Assembly: GCA_965267775.1 (NCBI GenBank) | Contig: OZ254140.1 | Span: forward strand, 806,001 to 870,000 | Direction of reading: 5' to 3' | Origin: Planktophila sp965267775 | GTDB lineage: Bacteria; Actinomycetota; Actinomycetes; Nanopelagicales; Nanopelagicaceae | Length of the DNA stretch: 64,000 bases | Part shown: positions 50,588-58,713 of the stretch, in pieces | Numbering within the stretch: the first letter of the stretch is position 1 | How the letters are laid out: every line of letters begins with the position of its first letter | Program-made: the position numbers and the translations under genes | Notes under the pieces: model-generated | Databases searched by the model: none | Told to the model about the DNA's origin: nothing | Seen by the model: only the letters and a program-made list of their open reading frames with translations

Positions 50588-50644
50588 CTGGGCGATAGTT
50601 AACCCGATATAGCAGCTAAATGCAAAGCTTCCCCGGCGCGCCGC

Positions 50645-50733
50645 GAAGGTGTCGTGGGCCACAGTGAATCTAGCCTTAGAGCACCTTCCCCGCCCAACGA
50701 GGCGTGCCTTCCGGCACCCTCTCTCTCGGAAGG
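50645..50733 (+). promoter_or_regulatory. Structured leader of the NCS2 permease gene, unassigned class
   Basis: Pairings seen: GAAGGTG (50645-50651) with CACCTTC (50682-50688); CGCC (50691-50694) with GGCG (50701-50704); GTGCC (50704-50708) with GGCAC (50713-50717). The ribosome-binding run GGAAGG (50728-50733) can instead pair with CCTTCC at 50707-50712 or at 50684-50689, so forming one set of stems frees or masks translation. I could not match it to a known purine, guanidine or pyrimidine element. Confidence 0.45.
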
Positions 50734-50739
50734 ATCCAA

Positions 50740-51996
50740 ATGTCATTAACTTGGAAGCTCCATGGAAACGGTAAAGATATCGCTGCCGGCGATGTCGTCT
50801 CCACTGATGAGCGCCTTACATGGCCACGCACAATCGGCGTCGGCCTCCAGCACATTGCAGCTATGTTCGGAGCAACATTTCTCGTTCCGATCATTACCGG
50901 ATTTCCGCCAACTACAACACTCTTCTTCTCCGGAATCGGAACTCTCCTCTTCCTTCTCATTACAGGAAATCGAGTGCCAAGCTATCTCGGTTCATCTTTT
51001 GCATTCCTCGGACCAATCTCTGCGGCGATGGCCGATAAGTCAGCTGGAATGGCTGGCGCACTCGGTGGCATCGTCTTCACAGGTGTAGTCCTCGCGCTGG
51101 TTGGTCTCGCCGTAAAGGCTGCAGGCATCAACTGGATTAATGCAATTCTGCCTCCAGTTGTAACAGGAACAATCGTGATTGTGATCGGTTTCAATTTAGC
51201 AGGCGCTGCAAAGGGTAACTTTGTAAAGGATCCACTTCTTGGAATTATCACCCTTGCATCAATCGCTCTCATTAGCGCAATCTCAAAGGGATTCCTTGGC
51301 CGCATCAGTATCTTCGCTGGAATTGTCGTTGGATATGTCGTTGCACTCCTTCAAGGAAATGTGGATACATCGGGGATTAAGTCAGCAGCATGGGTTGCAG
51401 CTCCTGCATTCACAGCACCAACTTTTAAGTTCAATATCATGGTGCTCTTCTTGCCTGTAGTTCTCGTACTCATCGCAGAGAACGTTGGACACGTCAAGGC
51501 AGTTTCTGCCATGACCGGAAAAAACCTTGATGATCAAATGGGAAATGCCCTCCTTGCAGATGGAATTGCAACAACACTTGCCGGCGCAGGTGGAGGTTCA
51601 GGAACTACTACATATGCAGAGAACATCGGCGTTATGGCAGCAACTCGCGTCTACTCAACCGCTGCTTACTGGGTAGCGGGAGTTGGAGCAATCCTTCTTG
51701 GCCTCTCCCCTAAGTTTGGCGCCGTTCTCTCTGCAACACCAGTTGGCGCCCTCGGCGGTGTGGCGGTCGCTCTCTTCGGCATGATCGGCATCCTTGGTGC
51801 ACGTATTTGGATTGAGTCAAAGGTTGATTTCTCAAATTCAAATAACCTCATCATCGCTGCCTCTGCGATCATCATCGGTATTTCAGATATCTCATGGACA
51901 AAGGGCCAATACACATTTACAGGAATTGTGAATGCAACTCTTGTGGCTGTCATTGGATACCAACTACTCCACGCTGTATCGAAAATCCGCAAGTAA
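50740..51996 (+). CDS. Uracil/xanthine permease (NCS2 family)
   Basis: 418 residues from the ATG at 50740, with GGAAGGA 6 bases ahead; an upstream GTG at 50704 lies in the structured leader. Fourteen-helix NCS2 fold: LQHIAAMFGATFLVPIITGFPPTT near the start, the substrate segment LIAENVGHVKAVSAMTGKNLDDQMG and GGSGTTTYAENIGVMAATRVYS. The AENIG motif and overall layout favour a uracil-type transporter, though xanthine is not excluded. Expressed alone. Confidence 0.9.
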   Translation: MSLTWKLHGNGKDIAAGDVVSTDERLTWPRTIGVGLQHIAAMFGATFLVPIITGFPPTTTLFFSGIGTLLFLLITGNRVPSYLGSSFAFLGPISAAMADKSAGMAGALGGIVFTGVVLALVGLAVKAAGINWINAILPPVVTGTIVIVIGFNLAGAAKGNFVKDPLLGIITLASIALISAISKGFLGRISIFAGIVVGYVVALLQGNVDTSGIKSAAWVAAPAFTAPTFKFNIMVLFLPVVLVLIAENVGHVKAVSAMTGKNLDDQMGNALLADGIATTLAGAGGGSGTTTYAENIGVMAATRVYSTAAYWVAGVGAILLGLSPKFGAVLSATPVGALGGVAVALFGMIGILGARIWIESKVDFSNSNNLIIAASAIIIGISDISWTKGQYTFTGIVNATLVAVIGYQLLHAVSKIRK

Positions 51997-52036
51997 TCAA
52001 CGACAGGAAGTAATAAGAGAACGCTAGGCTCTCCGA

Positions 52037-52678
52037 GTGATTCCAACACGGTACCCGGAATACCTCATCGCAGCGATGGTGATTATCATCGCGCCGGGGC
52101 CTAGCGTTCTCTTTGTTATTGCCCGTGCAATCGCGTGGGGGCGGGCAACTTCCGTACTCACCGTTCTCGGAAATGTCTCTGGCTCATTCGTTCTCTCCTC
52201 ACTCGTTGCACTCGGAATCGGACCTATTCTGCAGAAGTACCACTTCGCCTATGTTGCAGTGCAATGGGGTGGTGGTCTCTACTTGATCTATCTTGGAATC
52301 GACGCGATTTGTAAACGAGCGGTACATGCTTCAGATATGACCAACCAAGGTCCCGTTGGACCTACTCCCCTGCAATCAATTCGCGATGGATTCTGGGTCG
52401 GAGTACTGAACCCTAAGGCGATTGTTTTCTTCGCAGCAGTCCTTCCTCAATTCGTTGATATCAAGGGAAACTCCGTAACCCGTCAACTTCTCTTTCTCGG
52501 CCTCACATTTTGCGTACTTGCATTTATCTCTGATGGAATGTGGGGACTACTTGCTGGCACTGCGCGAGCTTGGCTAGCTCAAAGCAGTACTAGACTCGAG
52601 AAGTTGCGTGGAACTGGTGGATCAATCATGATCATTCTCGGTATCGCTGTGTTGATTTCGGCAATTGTCAGTGGCTAA
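52037..52678 (+). CDS. LysE-family exporter
   Basis: 213 residues, six helices. N-terminal IAPGPSVLFVIARAIAWGRATS is the family's PGP signature; also FWVGVLNPKAIVFFAAVLPQF. Probably exports an amino acid or similar small compound; substrate unknown. GTG start at 52037, followed after 15 bases by the nuclease gene. Confidence 0.9.
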   Translation: MIPTRYPEYLIAAMVIIIAPGPSVLFVIARAIAWGRATSVLTVLGNVSGSFVLSSLVALGIGPILQKYHFAYVAVQWGGGLYLIYLGIDAICKRAVHASDMTNQGPVGPTPLQSIRDGFWVGVLNPKAIVFFAAVLPQFVDIKGNSVTRQLLFLGLTFCVLAFISDGMWGLLAGTARAWLAQSSTRLEKLRGTGGSIMIILGIAVLISAIVSG

Positions 52679-52693
52679 AGGGAGAATCACCTC

Positions 52694-53389
52694 ATGAAGA
52701 AACCAGATAAGCCAGCGCGCGAATTTATCGCTCCCTCAGACCTCACCTTTGGATTCGCTACCTGCAAGCGATGCATCTGGATTAAGTACCAGTTCTCCTT
52801 CGAATTGAAGAAGGATTTTCCACTCGTAAAATCGCTCTCAACATTTCAAGAAGAGTACTTCCGTCGCGCGCCGATGCCGACACTTGATCCTTCACTTCCT
52901 GCAGGAACCGTTAAGCAGTGGGGCCAGTGGGTAAAGTCAAAGAACATTGTGATTAATGGTGTTGAGACTCCTTGGAAGCTGCGCGGTATCTACGATCTTC
53001 TCGGTCATTACGATGATGGAAGCGTTGGAATCATCGATTGCAAGGTCTCTGATTCCGATCGCGATAGCGGTGACTTCTATGCACCTCAGCTCGAGGCGTA
53101 TGCATACACTCTCGAAAACCCTCTCAGCGGTAAAGCTTTCTCAGTTCAAACGATGGGGCTACTTATCTGGAAGTTAGCAGGCGTTGCCCAAACCCGACCT
53201 AATGAATTTGTCTCCAACGAGATGGGCTTCGGTGTCAATCAAATGTATGTACCGGTCCAGAGAGATCCAGAGCGCCTTCAGAAATTACTTGAGGATTTCA
53301 TAACCGTGATTGATGGTGAGATTCCAGATGCTGGCGTTGATTGCCATGCATGTAATTATCACTCACGACGTAACGAGTTAGAAGGCTAG
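52694..53389 (+). CDS. Cas4/RecB-like PD-(D/E)XK nuclease with four cysteines
   Basis: 231 residues, ribosome site AAAGGGAGAATC. Nuclease motifs: D101 in LRGIYDLLGHYDDG, D115-x-K117 in GIIDCKVSD, and the RecB-type Q132-x3-Y136 in APQLEAYAYTL. Two cysteine pairs sit at the two ends: C24/C27 (FATCKRCIW) and C217/C220 (DCHACNYHS), which could hold a metal or an iron-sulfur cluster as in Cas4/AddB nucleases, although Cas4 itself has one N-terminal and three C-terminal cysteines. No CRISPR array or cas gene is near. DNA repair or recombination is likely; target unknown. Overlaps the convergent acyltransferase by 4 bases. Confidence 0.82.
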   Translation: MKKPDKPAREFIAPSDLTFGFATCKRCIWIKYQFSFELKKDFPLVKSLSTFQEEYFRRAPMPTLDPSLPAGTVKQWGQWVKSKNIVINGVETPWKLRGIYDLLGHYDDGSVGIIDCKVSDSDRDSGDFYAPQLEAYAYTLENPLSGKAFSVQTMGLLIWKLAGVAQTRPNEFVSNEMGFGVNQMYVPVQRDPERLQKLLEDFITVIDGEIPDAGVDCHACNYHSRRNELEG

Positions 53390-54078
53390 TTCTCTTCTTC
53401 GTTCTGAGCAGTTGGCTTTGCGCCTTTAACTGCATATGAATCAACATACTCTTGACCTGACATCTGCTGAATTCGCTTCATAATCGCATCGGCACATTCG
53501 CGTAAGAAGAGAGCATCACGTGAATCGCCCTCGAAGTACATCGGTTCACCGAAGGTCATTCCAACGCGCTTTACCTTTGGAACGACAGTTCCAGTTGGTT
53601 GAATCTTGTCGGTATTAAACATCGCTACCGGAATTACAGGGGCTCCGGATTCGATTGCAAGGCGGGCGATACCAGTACGAGCTTTATAGAGACGGCCATC
53701 TGGTGAGCGCGTTCCTTCAGGATAAATACCGAGACACTTTCCATCAGCGAGAACTTGAAGACCGGTAATTAGAGCAGCTTCACTGCGACGACCACCCGAG
53801 CGATCTACTGGAACCTGACCGAGGGCGATAAAAGTTAATTTCTTCAAGAGACCCTTGGGGCCAGGGCTTGTGAAGTACTCGCTCTTGGCAAGGAAGGTCA
53901 CTTTGCGAGGAACAACGAGCGGCATAAAGATTGAATCGCTAAACGATAAGTGGTTAGAAGCAATAATCACTGGACCTGATGCAGGAACGTTGCGAAGACC
54001 CTTCACCTTTGGGCGGAAGAGGAGCATCAAGAACGGAGTCAAGAAAGCTCGCAAGGTGCCGTAGGGCAAGTTGTTCAT
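53386..54078 (-). CDS. 1-acyl-sn-glycerol-3-phosphate acyltransferase (second PlsC-like)
   Basis: 230 residues. Acyltransferase box SNHLSFSDSIF (HX4D), substrate segment GQVPVDRSGGRRSEAAL, and second box GIYPEGTRSPDGRLYKARTG, followed by PVIPVAMFNTDKIQP. It is the longer and more typical PlsC; the first copy is at 30133-30837. In mycobacteria a similar gene (Rv2182c, from memory) sits in the neighbourhood of fadD15 and pimB', as here. The C-terminal tail is acidic and unrelated. Confidence 0.92.
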   Translation of the reverse strand: MNNLPYGTLRAFLTPFLMLLFRPKVKGLRNVPASGPVIIASNHLSFSDSIFMPLVVPRKVTFLAKSEYFTSPGPKGLLKKLTFIALGQVPVDRSGGRRSEAALITGLQVLADGKCLGIYPEGTRSPDGRLYKARTGIARLAIESGAPVIPVAMFNTDKIQPTGTVVPKVKRVGMTFGEPMYFEGDSRDALFLRECADAIMKRIQQMSGQEYVDSYAVKGAKPTAQNEEEN

Positions 54079-54167
54079 GGCGATAATCTAATACAGCTAG
54101 CCCCTCTGGCGCGAATATATGCGTAAATGGATAGGGAAAGTGAGGCTATCTATGAAAGTATTCCAGC

Positions 54168-54452
54168 ATGTCGGAAAAGAACAGTGGACGAAACGATGGG
54201 CGCGATGATGACGAGATGGAACTCATCAACGCCGAATTTGAATCAATGGTTGCAGATCTCAATCTCGATCAATCTTCGCCCCGCACCTATCTCGACGAAC
54301 TTGAGGATATTTCAAAGGCAGAGCGTTTAGAGATTTACAATCCCCCTGCAATCAAACGTGGAATTCACGGGACAGTGACACATCTCTTGGAAAGTATTAA
54401 GCGTTGGTGGAAGAAGCCGCCACGTGATGATTCAGATGGAGCGGTTGTATGA
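54168..54452 (+). CDS. Small hydrophilic protein of unknown function
   Basis: 94 residues, not recognised. An acidic Asp/Glu-rich head (SGRNDGRDDDEMELINAE) and a short central helix region (YLDELEDISKAERL) precede a basic, Trp-rich segment (LESIKRWWKKPPRDD). No signal peptide or membrane helix. It overlaps the Gfo/Idh oxidoreductase start by four bases (ATGA), which supports it as a real gene translated in the same operon. Confidence 0.6.
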   Translation: MSEKNSGRNDGRDDDEMELINAEFESMVADLNLDQSSPRTYLDELEDISKAERLEIYNPPAIKRGIHGTVTHLLESIKRWWKKPPRDDSDGAVV

Positions 54453-55426
54453 GTGATTTTCGTTGGGGCATTCTCGGTACCGGTGGAATTGCACAAGCCT
54501 TCGCCGCAGATCTTGCACATGCAGAAGGACAGGTTGTTGCAGCGGTCGGCTCTCGCACTGTCGAAGGAGCTGCTTCATTTGCCCAGCTATATCCAACTGC
54601 GACACCTTTCGGAAGTTATGAAGAACTCGTAGCCTCCGATGTCGATGCAATCTATGTTTCGACCCCACATATTTTTCACGCCGAGAATGCTGCACTTGCT
54701 CTCAACGCCGGTAAGCCAGTTCTCTGCGAAAAGGCATTCACCATTAATGCAGAGGAATCGGCAAAGATCATCGCGATTGCACAGAGCAAGAAGGTCGCGC
54801 TGATGGAGGCGATGTGGACGCGGTTCTTGCCACATATTCAAGAGATTAGGAAGGTTATTGGCGATGGTGCTCTCGGTGAAATTCATACCGTGATTGCAGA
54901 TCATGGCCAATATATTCCATATACACGTGCGCCTCGCTTGTGGGAGCCGGCGCTCGGCGGTGGCGCACTTCTTGATCTTGGAATCTACTCAATCACCATT
55001 GCAGATATCGCCCTCGGTTCTCCAACTAAAACTCATGCACATGCGACTCTCACCGATCTCGGCGTAGACCTTCAAACGTCAATGGCTCTGGAATATTCAA
55101 ATGGAGCCCACGCACTTCTCACATGCACAATGGCGGCACGAACATCAGTGACTGCGTTGATTGCAGGCGATAAGGCGCGGATTGAGATTGATGCACCGTT
55201 CTATAACCCGACATCATGGCGACTGATTACTCGCGATGGCGAGGTAACCGAGTTTCCGAATACCTACAAGGGACATGGTCTTCGCGAAGAAGCAATCGAA
55301 TTTGCACGCGTTGTTCGTTCAGGAGAGATTGAATCACCGTTGATGACGCATGCGAAGAGCCAAGAGATTATGGAGCTCATGGATGAGGTACGTCGCCAGA
55401 TTGGCGTTAAATACCCAACCGAATAA
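54449..55426 (+). CDS. Gfo/Idh/MocA-family oxidoreductase
   Basis: 325 residues. NAD(P)-binding start GILGTGGIAQAFAADLAHAEG, then VSTPHIFHAENAALALNAGKPVLCEKAFTINAEE, where the EK pair is the catalytic lysine motif. The C-terminal domain (ALGGGALLDLGIYSI, HGLREEAIEFA) matches the trans-dihydrodiol/glucose-fructose oxidoreductase subgroup. Substrate is probably a sugar or inositol. It overlaps the preceding small gene and is followed one base later by the convergent ROK kinase gene. Confidence 0.9.
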   Translation: MSDFRWGILGTGGIAQAFAADLAHAEGQVVAAVGSRTVEGAASFAQLYPTATPFGSYEELVASDVDAIYVSTPHIFHAENAALALNAGKPVLCEKAFTINAEESAKIIAIAQSKKVALMEAMWTRFLPHIQEIRKVIGDGALGEIHTVIADHGQYIPYTRAPRLWEPALGGGALLDLGIYSITIADIALGSPTKTHAHATLTDLGVDLQTSMALEYSNGAHALLTCTMAARTSVTALIAGDKARIEIDAPFYNPTSWRLITRDGEVTEFPNTYKGHGLREEAIEFARVVRSGEIESPLMTHAKSQEIMELMDEVRRQIGVKYPTE

Positions 55427-55427
55427 A

Positions 55428-56372
55428 TTAGTTACGAGCTAGATCTGCAGCTCCTACGAGCCCGGCTTCATTTCCGAGAGTCGCAGGGATGATCTCTGGA
55501 TATGGATGCTTGCCTGCAAATGGCATGGAGCGCTCCATGGCAAGACGAGTAGGTGCAAGGAGAATCTCTCCTGCATCAATTACTCCCCCGCCGATTACAA
55601 CGCACTCTGGATCTAGGAGAACTGAGAGCGATGCAATACCGGCACCCAACCACTGAGCTGTTGTATTAAAGGCAGCGAGAGCCACTTGATCACCTTCGCG
55701 TGCAGCCTCAGTTATTGCGCGCCCTGTCAGACCTTCGATAGTTCCATCTCCACGCCCAAGAAGCCCGCGAGCTAAATCTGGACTTGCAGCAATCGCTTCA
55801 CGGGCATGACGTAATAGGGCATTTCCTGATGCATATTGTTCAAAGCAACCACGTGCACCACATCCGCAGAGATGACCTTCAGGAAGAACGCGAAGATGGC
55901 CGACCTCTGCTGCAATTCCGAAAGCGCCGCGCAAGAGTTGATCATTAACAATAATTCCGCCGCCGATGCCAGTACCAATTGTCAGGAGCAACATATTTGC
56001 CTTGCCACGTCCTGCACCAAAGCGCTTCTCTCCCCAGGCAGCAGCATTTCCATCATTCTCTAAAACAACAGGAAGGCCTATCTGTGAAGCAAGCTGCTCT
56101 TCTAACTGAACGCCGTTCCATCCTGCGATATTGGGAGTTGCAAGCATTGTCTTGCGATCAGATGAGACAAAACCTGCAGCAGATACACCTACACGCGCAA
56201 CTGGATATTCAGCTGCAAGTTCGCGTGCGACATCCGCGATAGTTGAGGTAAGGGCTGCGCCACCTTCATGCGGTGTATCCCGACGAGATGTCTTTACGAC
56301 ATTTCCTAAATCATCAACAACTCCACCAAGAACCTTGGTGCCACCGACATCTACTCCGACTGTGTACGACAT
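55428..56372 (-). CDS. ROK-family glucokinase
   Basis: 314 residues. ATP loop DVGGTKVLGGVVDDLG, catalytic aspartate in VVLENDGNAAAWGEKRFG, and the ROK zinc-binding block CGCGARGCFEQYASG with the preceding EVGHLRVLPEG. It phosphorylates glucose or a related hexose with ATP (or polyphosphate in some actinobacteria). Its ATG overlaps the stop of the SRPBCC gene by one base, so the two are co-translated. Confidence 0.92.
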   Translation of the reverse strand: MSYTVGVDVGGTKVLGGVVDDLGNVVKTSRRDTPHEGGAALTSTIADVARELAAEYPVARVGVSAAGFVSSDRKTMLATPNIAGWNGVQLEEQLASQIGLPVVLENDGNAAAWGEKRFGAGRGKANMLLLTIGTGIGGGIIVNDQLLRGAFGIAAEVGHLRVLPEGHLCGCGARGCFEQYASGNALLRHAREAIAASPDLARGLLGRGDGTIEGLTGRAITEAAREGDQVALAAFNTTAQWLGAGIASLSVLLDPECVVIGGGVIDAGEILLAPTRLAMERSMPFAGKHPYPEIIPATLGNEAGLVGAADLARN

Positions 56373-56806
56373 TATTCGAACTGCGCCTGCAACTCTTTGA
56401 GAGCTGCATCAATTGTCTGCTTCTCTGTCTTAGAGATCATCATGCGTGGAACAGGGAGTGAGAGTTCAACGCCGAGCTCATACGTCACCTGAGTTGTATC
56501 TGCATCGATTGACTTAAGGATGTACTTGCCATCCATAGCTGTCATCAGATCTGCCTCATCGAGAGAGAATGAGATCTCAGTCGGTGCTGCGCTCCAGTCA
56601 TAGATAAGAGTTGCTCGATCCTTCATAACTCCTGCATCGATTGAGACATTAGCCTTGAGGGTACGTCCATCGCTATCGCTCTCAACGACCTCTACCTTCT
56701 TAATCGAGGTAAGCCACTGCGGATACTCACCGATATTCGAGAGCTTGGCAGCGACCTCGGCTAGAGGTGCTTCAACGAGGACTGAGGATGAGCTGAATTC
56801 TGACAT
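56372..56806 (-). CDS. SRPBCC/START-like protein (polyketide-cyclase family)
   Basis: 144 residues with the helix-grip pattern: SSSVLVEAPLAEVAAKLSNIG, then YPQWLTSIKKVEV and a C-terminal helix KTEKQTIDAALKELQAQF. A lipid- or small-hydrophobe-binding protein with unknown ligand. A homologue (Rv2185c, from memory) adjoins fadD15 in mycobacteria, and here too it is divergent from the FadD15-like gene. Confidence 0.88.
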   Translation of the reverse strand: MSEFSSSSVLVEAPLAEVAAKLSNIGEYPQWLTSIKKVEVVESDSDGRTLKANVSIDAGVMKDRATLIYDWSAAPTEISFSLDEADLMTAMDGKYILKSIDADTTQVTYELGVELSLPVPRMMISKTEKQTIDAALKELQAQFE

Positions 56807-56863
56807 GACACGAAGGCTACCAATCCTTCCCTTTTTATACCTCTCACCGATAGCGTTGGGGCC

Positions 56864-56955
56864 ATGAATGAAGTCACTATTCCGGCACTCGTCCCTGCGG
56901 CAACCTCACCAACCTGATCGCTGAGCGGGCCTGGTTTGAGCCAGAGCGCATCACG
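56864..56955 (+). other. Out-of-frame 5' portion of the acyl-CoA ligase gene
   Basis: An ATG at 56864 opens MNEVTIPALVPAA, which looks like the normal FadD15 N-terminus, then meets a stop at 56915-56917. In the frame of the ligase, the bases from about 56898 read GNLTNLIAERAWFEPERI, the expected continuation. Adding one base between about 56896 and 56900 would join them into VPAGNLTNLIAERAWFEPERI. So the ligase gene carries an apparent single-base deletion, either a real frameshift or a sequence error. Confidence 0.75.
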
Positions 56956-58644
56956 ATGTCACGCCCCTTGGGTGATGGCTGGCAGCAGCTGACAGCGCGC
57001 GAGGTCGAGAGCGATGTACGCGCCGCTGCAAAGGGACTTATCGCAGCAGGCGTTCATGCAGGCGATCGTGTCGCAATCATGGCGCGTACTCGCTATGAGT
57101 GGACCATTCTCGACTTTGCATCATGGTTTGCAGGCGCAATCGTTGTTCCAATCTACGAGACTTCATCTCCAGAACAGGTTGATTGGATTCTTAACGATTC
57201 AGGTGCAGTCGCGCTCTTTGTTGAAACACCAACGCTCCGTGAACTCGTTGCCCCTGTTCTCCCACCTCATACTCGACATATCTGGACAATGACTGAAGAT
57301 GTTCTCCAGGTGCTTCGCACAGCAGGAGCGCACATCTCTGATGCGGAGATCGATAATCGTCGTCATACTCTCTCACCGGATTCACTTGCAACTCTGATCT
57401 ATACATCTGGAACAACAGGAAAGCCAAAGGGCGTTCAACTCACACATGGCAACTTCCTTGCAGAGTGTGGAAATGTTGTACAAGGTGCAGCAGATCTATT
57501 CCTCAAGCCAGGCGGCTCAACTCTCCTCTTCCTTCCAGTTGCACACGTCTTCGGTCGAATGGTGCAGATCGGTGCAATCTCTGCCGGTCTTCATCTCGCT
57601 CATTGCGCAGATGTTCAAGGACGTTTACTTCCAGATCTCGCATCCTTCAAGCCAACATTCGTTCTCGCAGTTCCACGTATCTTCGAGAAGGTCTACAACG
57701 GCGCAGAAGCTAAGGCGGAAGCGGCAGGTAAGGGAAAGATCTTCCGCAAGGGCGCTGAAGTTGCTATTGCATATTCAGAGAATATTGATGCGAAGAAGTT
57801 CAAGCCACTTCTCTCGATTAAACATAAGCTCTTCGATGTTCTCCTCTACTCAAAGATTCGCAACACTCTTGGTGGTCGCGTAGAGGCAGCTATCTCAGGT
57901 GGAGCTCCCCTCGGTGCTCGCCTCGGACACTTCTATCGCGGAGCTGGCGTCACCATTCTTGAAGGCTACGGATTAACTGAAACAACTGCAGGTGCGACTC
58001 TCAATTTGAGCACCGCTCTCTCTATTGGTTCAGTAGGAAAGCCAATTCCTGGCACATCAATCAAAATTGCAGATGATGGCGAAGTTCTTATCGGCGGACC
58101 AATCGTGATGCGTGGATATTGGCAGAACGATGCAGCAAATCAAGAAGCCTTCGATGGCCATTGGTTTAAATCAGGAGATCTCGGAAAGCTTGATGACCAA
58201 GGCTTCCTCTACATCACAGGTCGCAAGAAGGAACTCATCGTGACAGCTGGCGGCAAGAATGTTGCTCCTGCAGTTCTCGAAGATCGACTTCGTGCACATC
58301 CTCTCGTAAGTCAGTGCATGGTCGTAGGAGATAACCAACCATTTATTGCAGCTCTCATCACAATTGATCCAGATATGGCAAAGGGTTGGATCGCGGCGAA
58401 CCATAAAACTGGCGCAACTATTGCAACTCTTGTCAACGATCCAGATCTCATCGCAGTGATCCAAACTGCAGTTGATGAGGCCAATAAGGCGGTCTCTAAG
58501 GCAGAGTCAATTCGAAAGTTTGCAATCCTTGCAGATGACTTCAGCATTGCCGGTGGCCAGCTCACTGCAAAACTTTCAGTCAAGCGCCACGTCGTTGCAC
58601 AGCAATATGCATCGACCATCGAGGCTCTCTACACAAAGGATTAA
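56956..58644 (+). CDS. fadD15: Long-chain acyl-CoA ligase (FadD15-like), N-terminus frameshifted
   Basis: Activates fatty acids to acyl-CoA through an acyl-adenylate. 562 residues from the internal ATG at 56956; the natural start is probably 56864, giving about 593 with one base restored. ATP/AMP motif TLIYTSGTTGKPKGVQLTHGN, the HVFGRM segment, GAPLGARLGHFY, EGYGLTETTAGATLN, and the C-terminal KSGDLGKLDDQGFLYITGRKKELI with catalytic lysine. Family and neighbourhood (SRPBCC, PimB', NlpC) fit FadD15 of mycobacteria, Rv2187 from memory. If the frameshift is real, translation from 56956 leaves the catalytic core whole. Confidence 0.88.
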   Translation: MSRPLGDGWQQLTAREVESDVRAAAKGLIAAGVHAGDRVAIMARTRYEWTILDFASWFAGAIVVPIYETSSPEQVDWILNDSGAVALFVETPTLRELVAPVLPPHTRHIWTMTEDVLQVLRTAGAHISDAEIDNRRHTLSPDSLATLIYTSGTTGKPKGVQLTHGNFLAECGNVVQGAADLFLKPGGSTLLFLPVAHVFGRMVQIGAISAGLHLAHCADVQGRLLPDLASFKPTFVLAVPRIFEKVYNGAEAKAEAAGKGKIFRKGAEVAIAYSENIDAKKFKPLLSIKHKLFDVLLYSKIRNTLGGRVEAAISGGAPLGARLGHFYRGAGVTILEGYGLTETTAGATLNLSTALSIGSVGKPIPGTSIKIADDGEVLIGGPIVMRGYWQNDAANQEAFDGHWFKSGDLGKLDDQGFLYITGRKKELIVTAGGKNVAPAVLEDRLRAHPLVSQCMVVGDNQPFIAALITIDPDMAKGWIAANHKTGATIATLVNDPDLIAVIQTAVDEANKAVSKAESIRKFAILADDFSIAGGQLTAKLSVKRHVVAQQYASTIEALYTKD

Positions 58645-58683
58645 TAACCCGTTATTGCCCTACCTAGGGGAAACGGAATTGAG

Positions 58684-58700
58684 TCAACGCCCAACGTTGA
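58684..58700. promoter_or_regulatory. Inverted repeat ahead of the response regulator
   Basis: TCAACG (58684-58689) and CGTTGA (58695-58700) flank CCCAA. It sits 13 bases ahead of the GTG at 58714, so it may be an operator (possibly autoregulated) or a small hairpin. Confidence 0.4.
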
Positions 58701-58713
58701 TGATTATTAATGG

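Noticed and set aside
50690..50717. Mini-ykkC (guanidine-II) element ahead of the NCS2 gene
   Set aside because: One loop contains ACGA but the second hairpin loop is TTCC, not ACGR.
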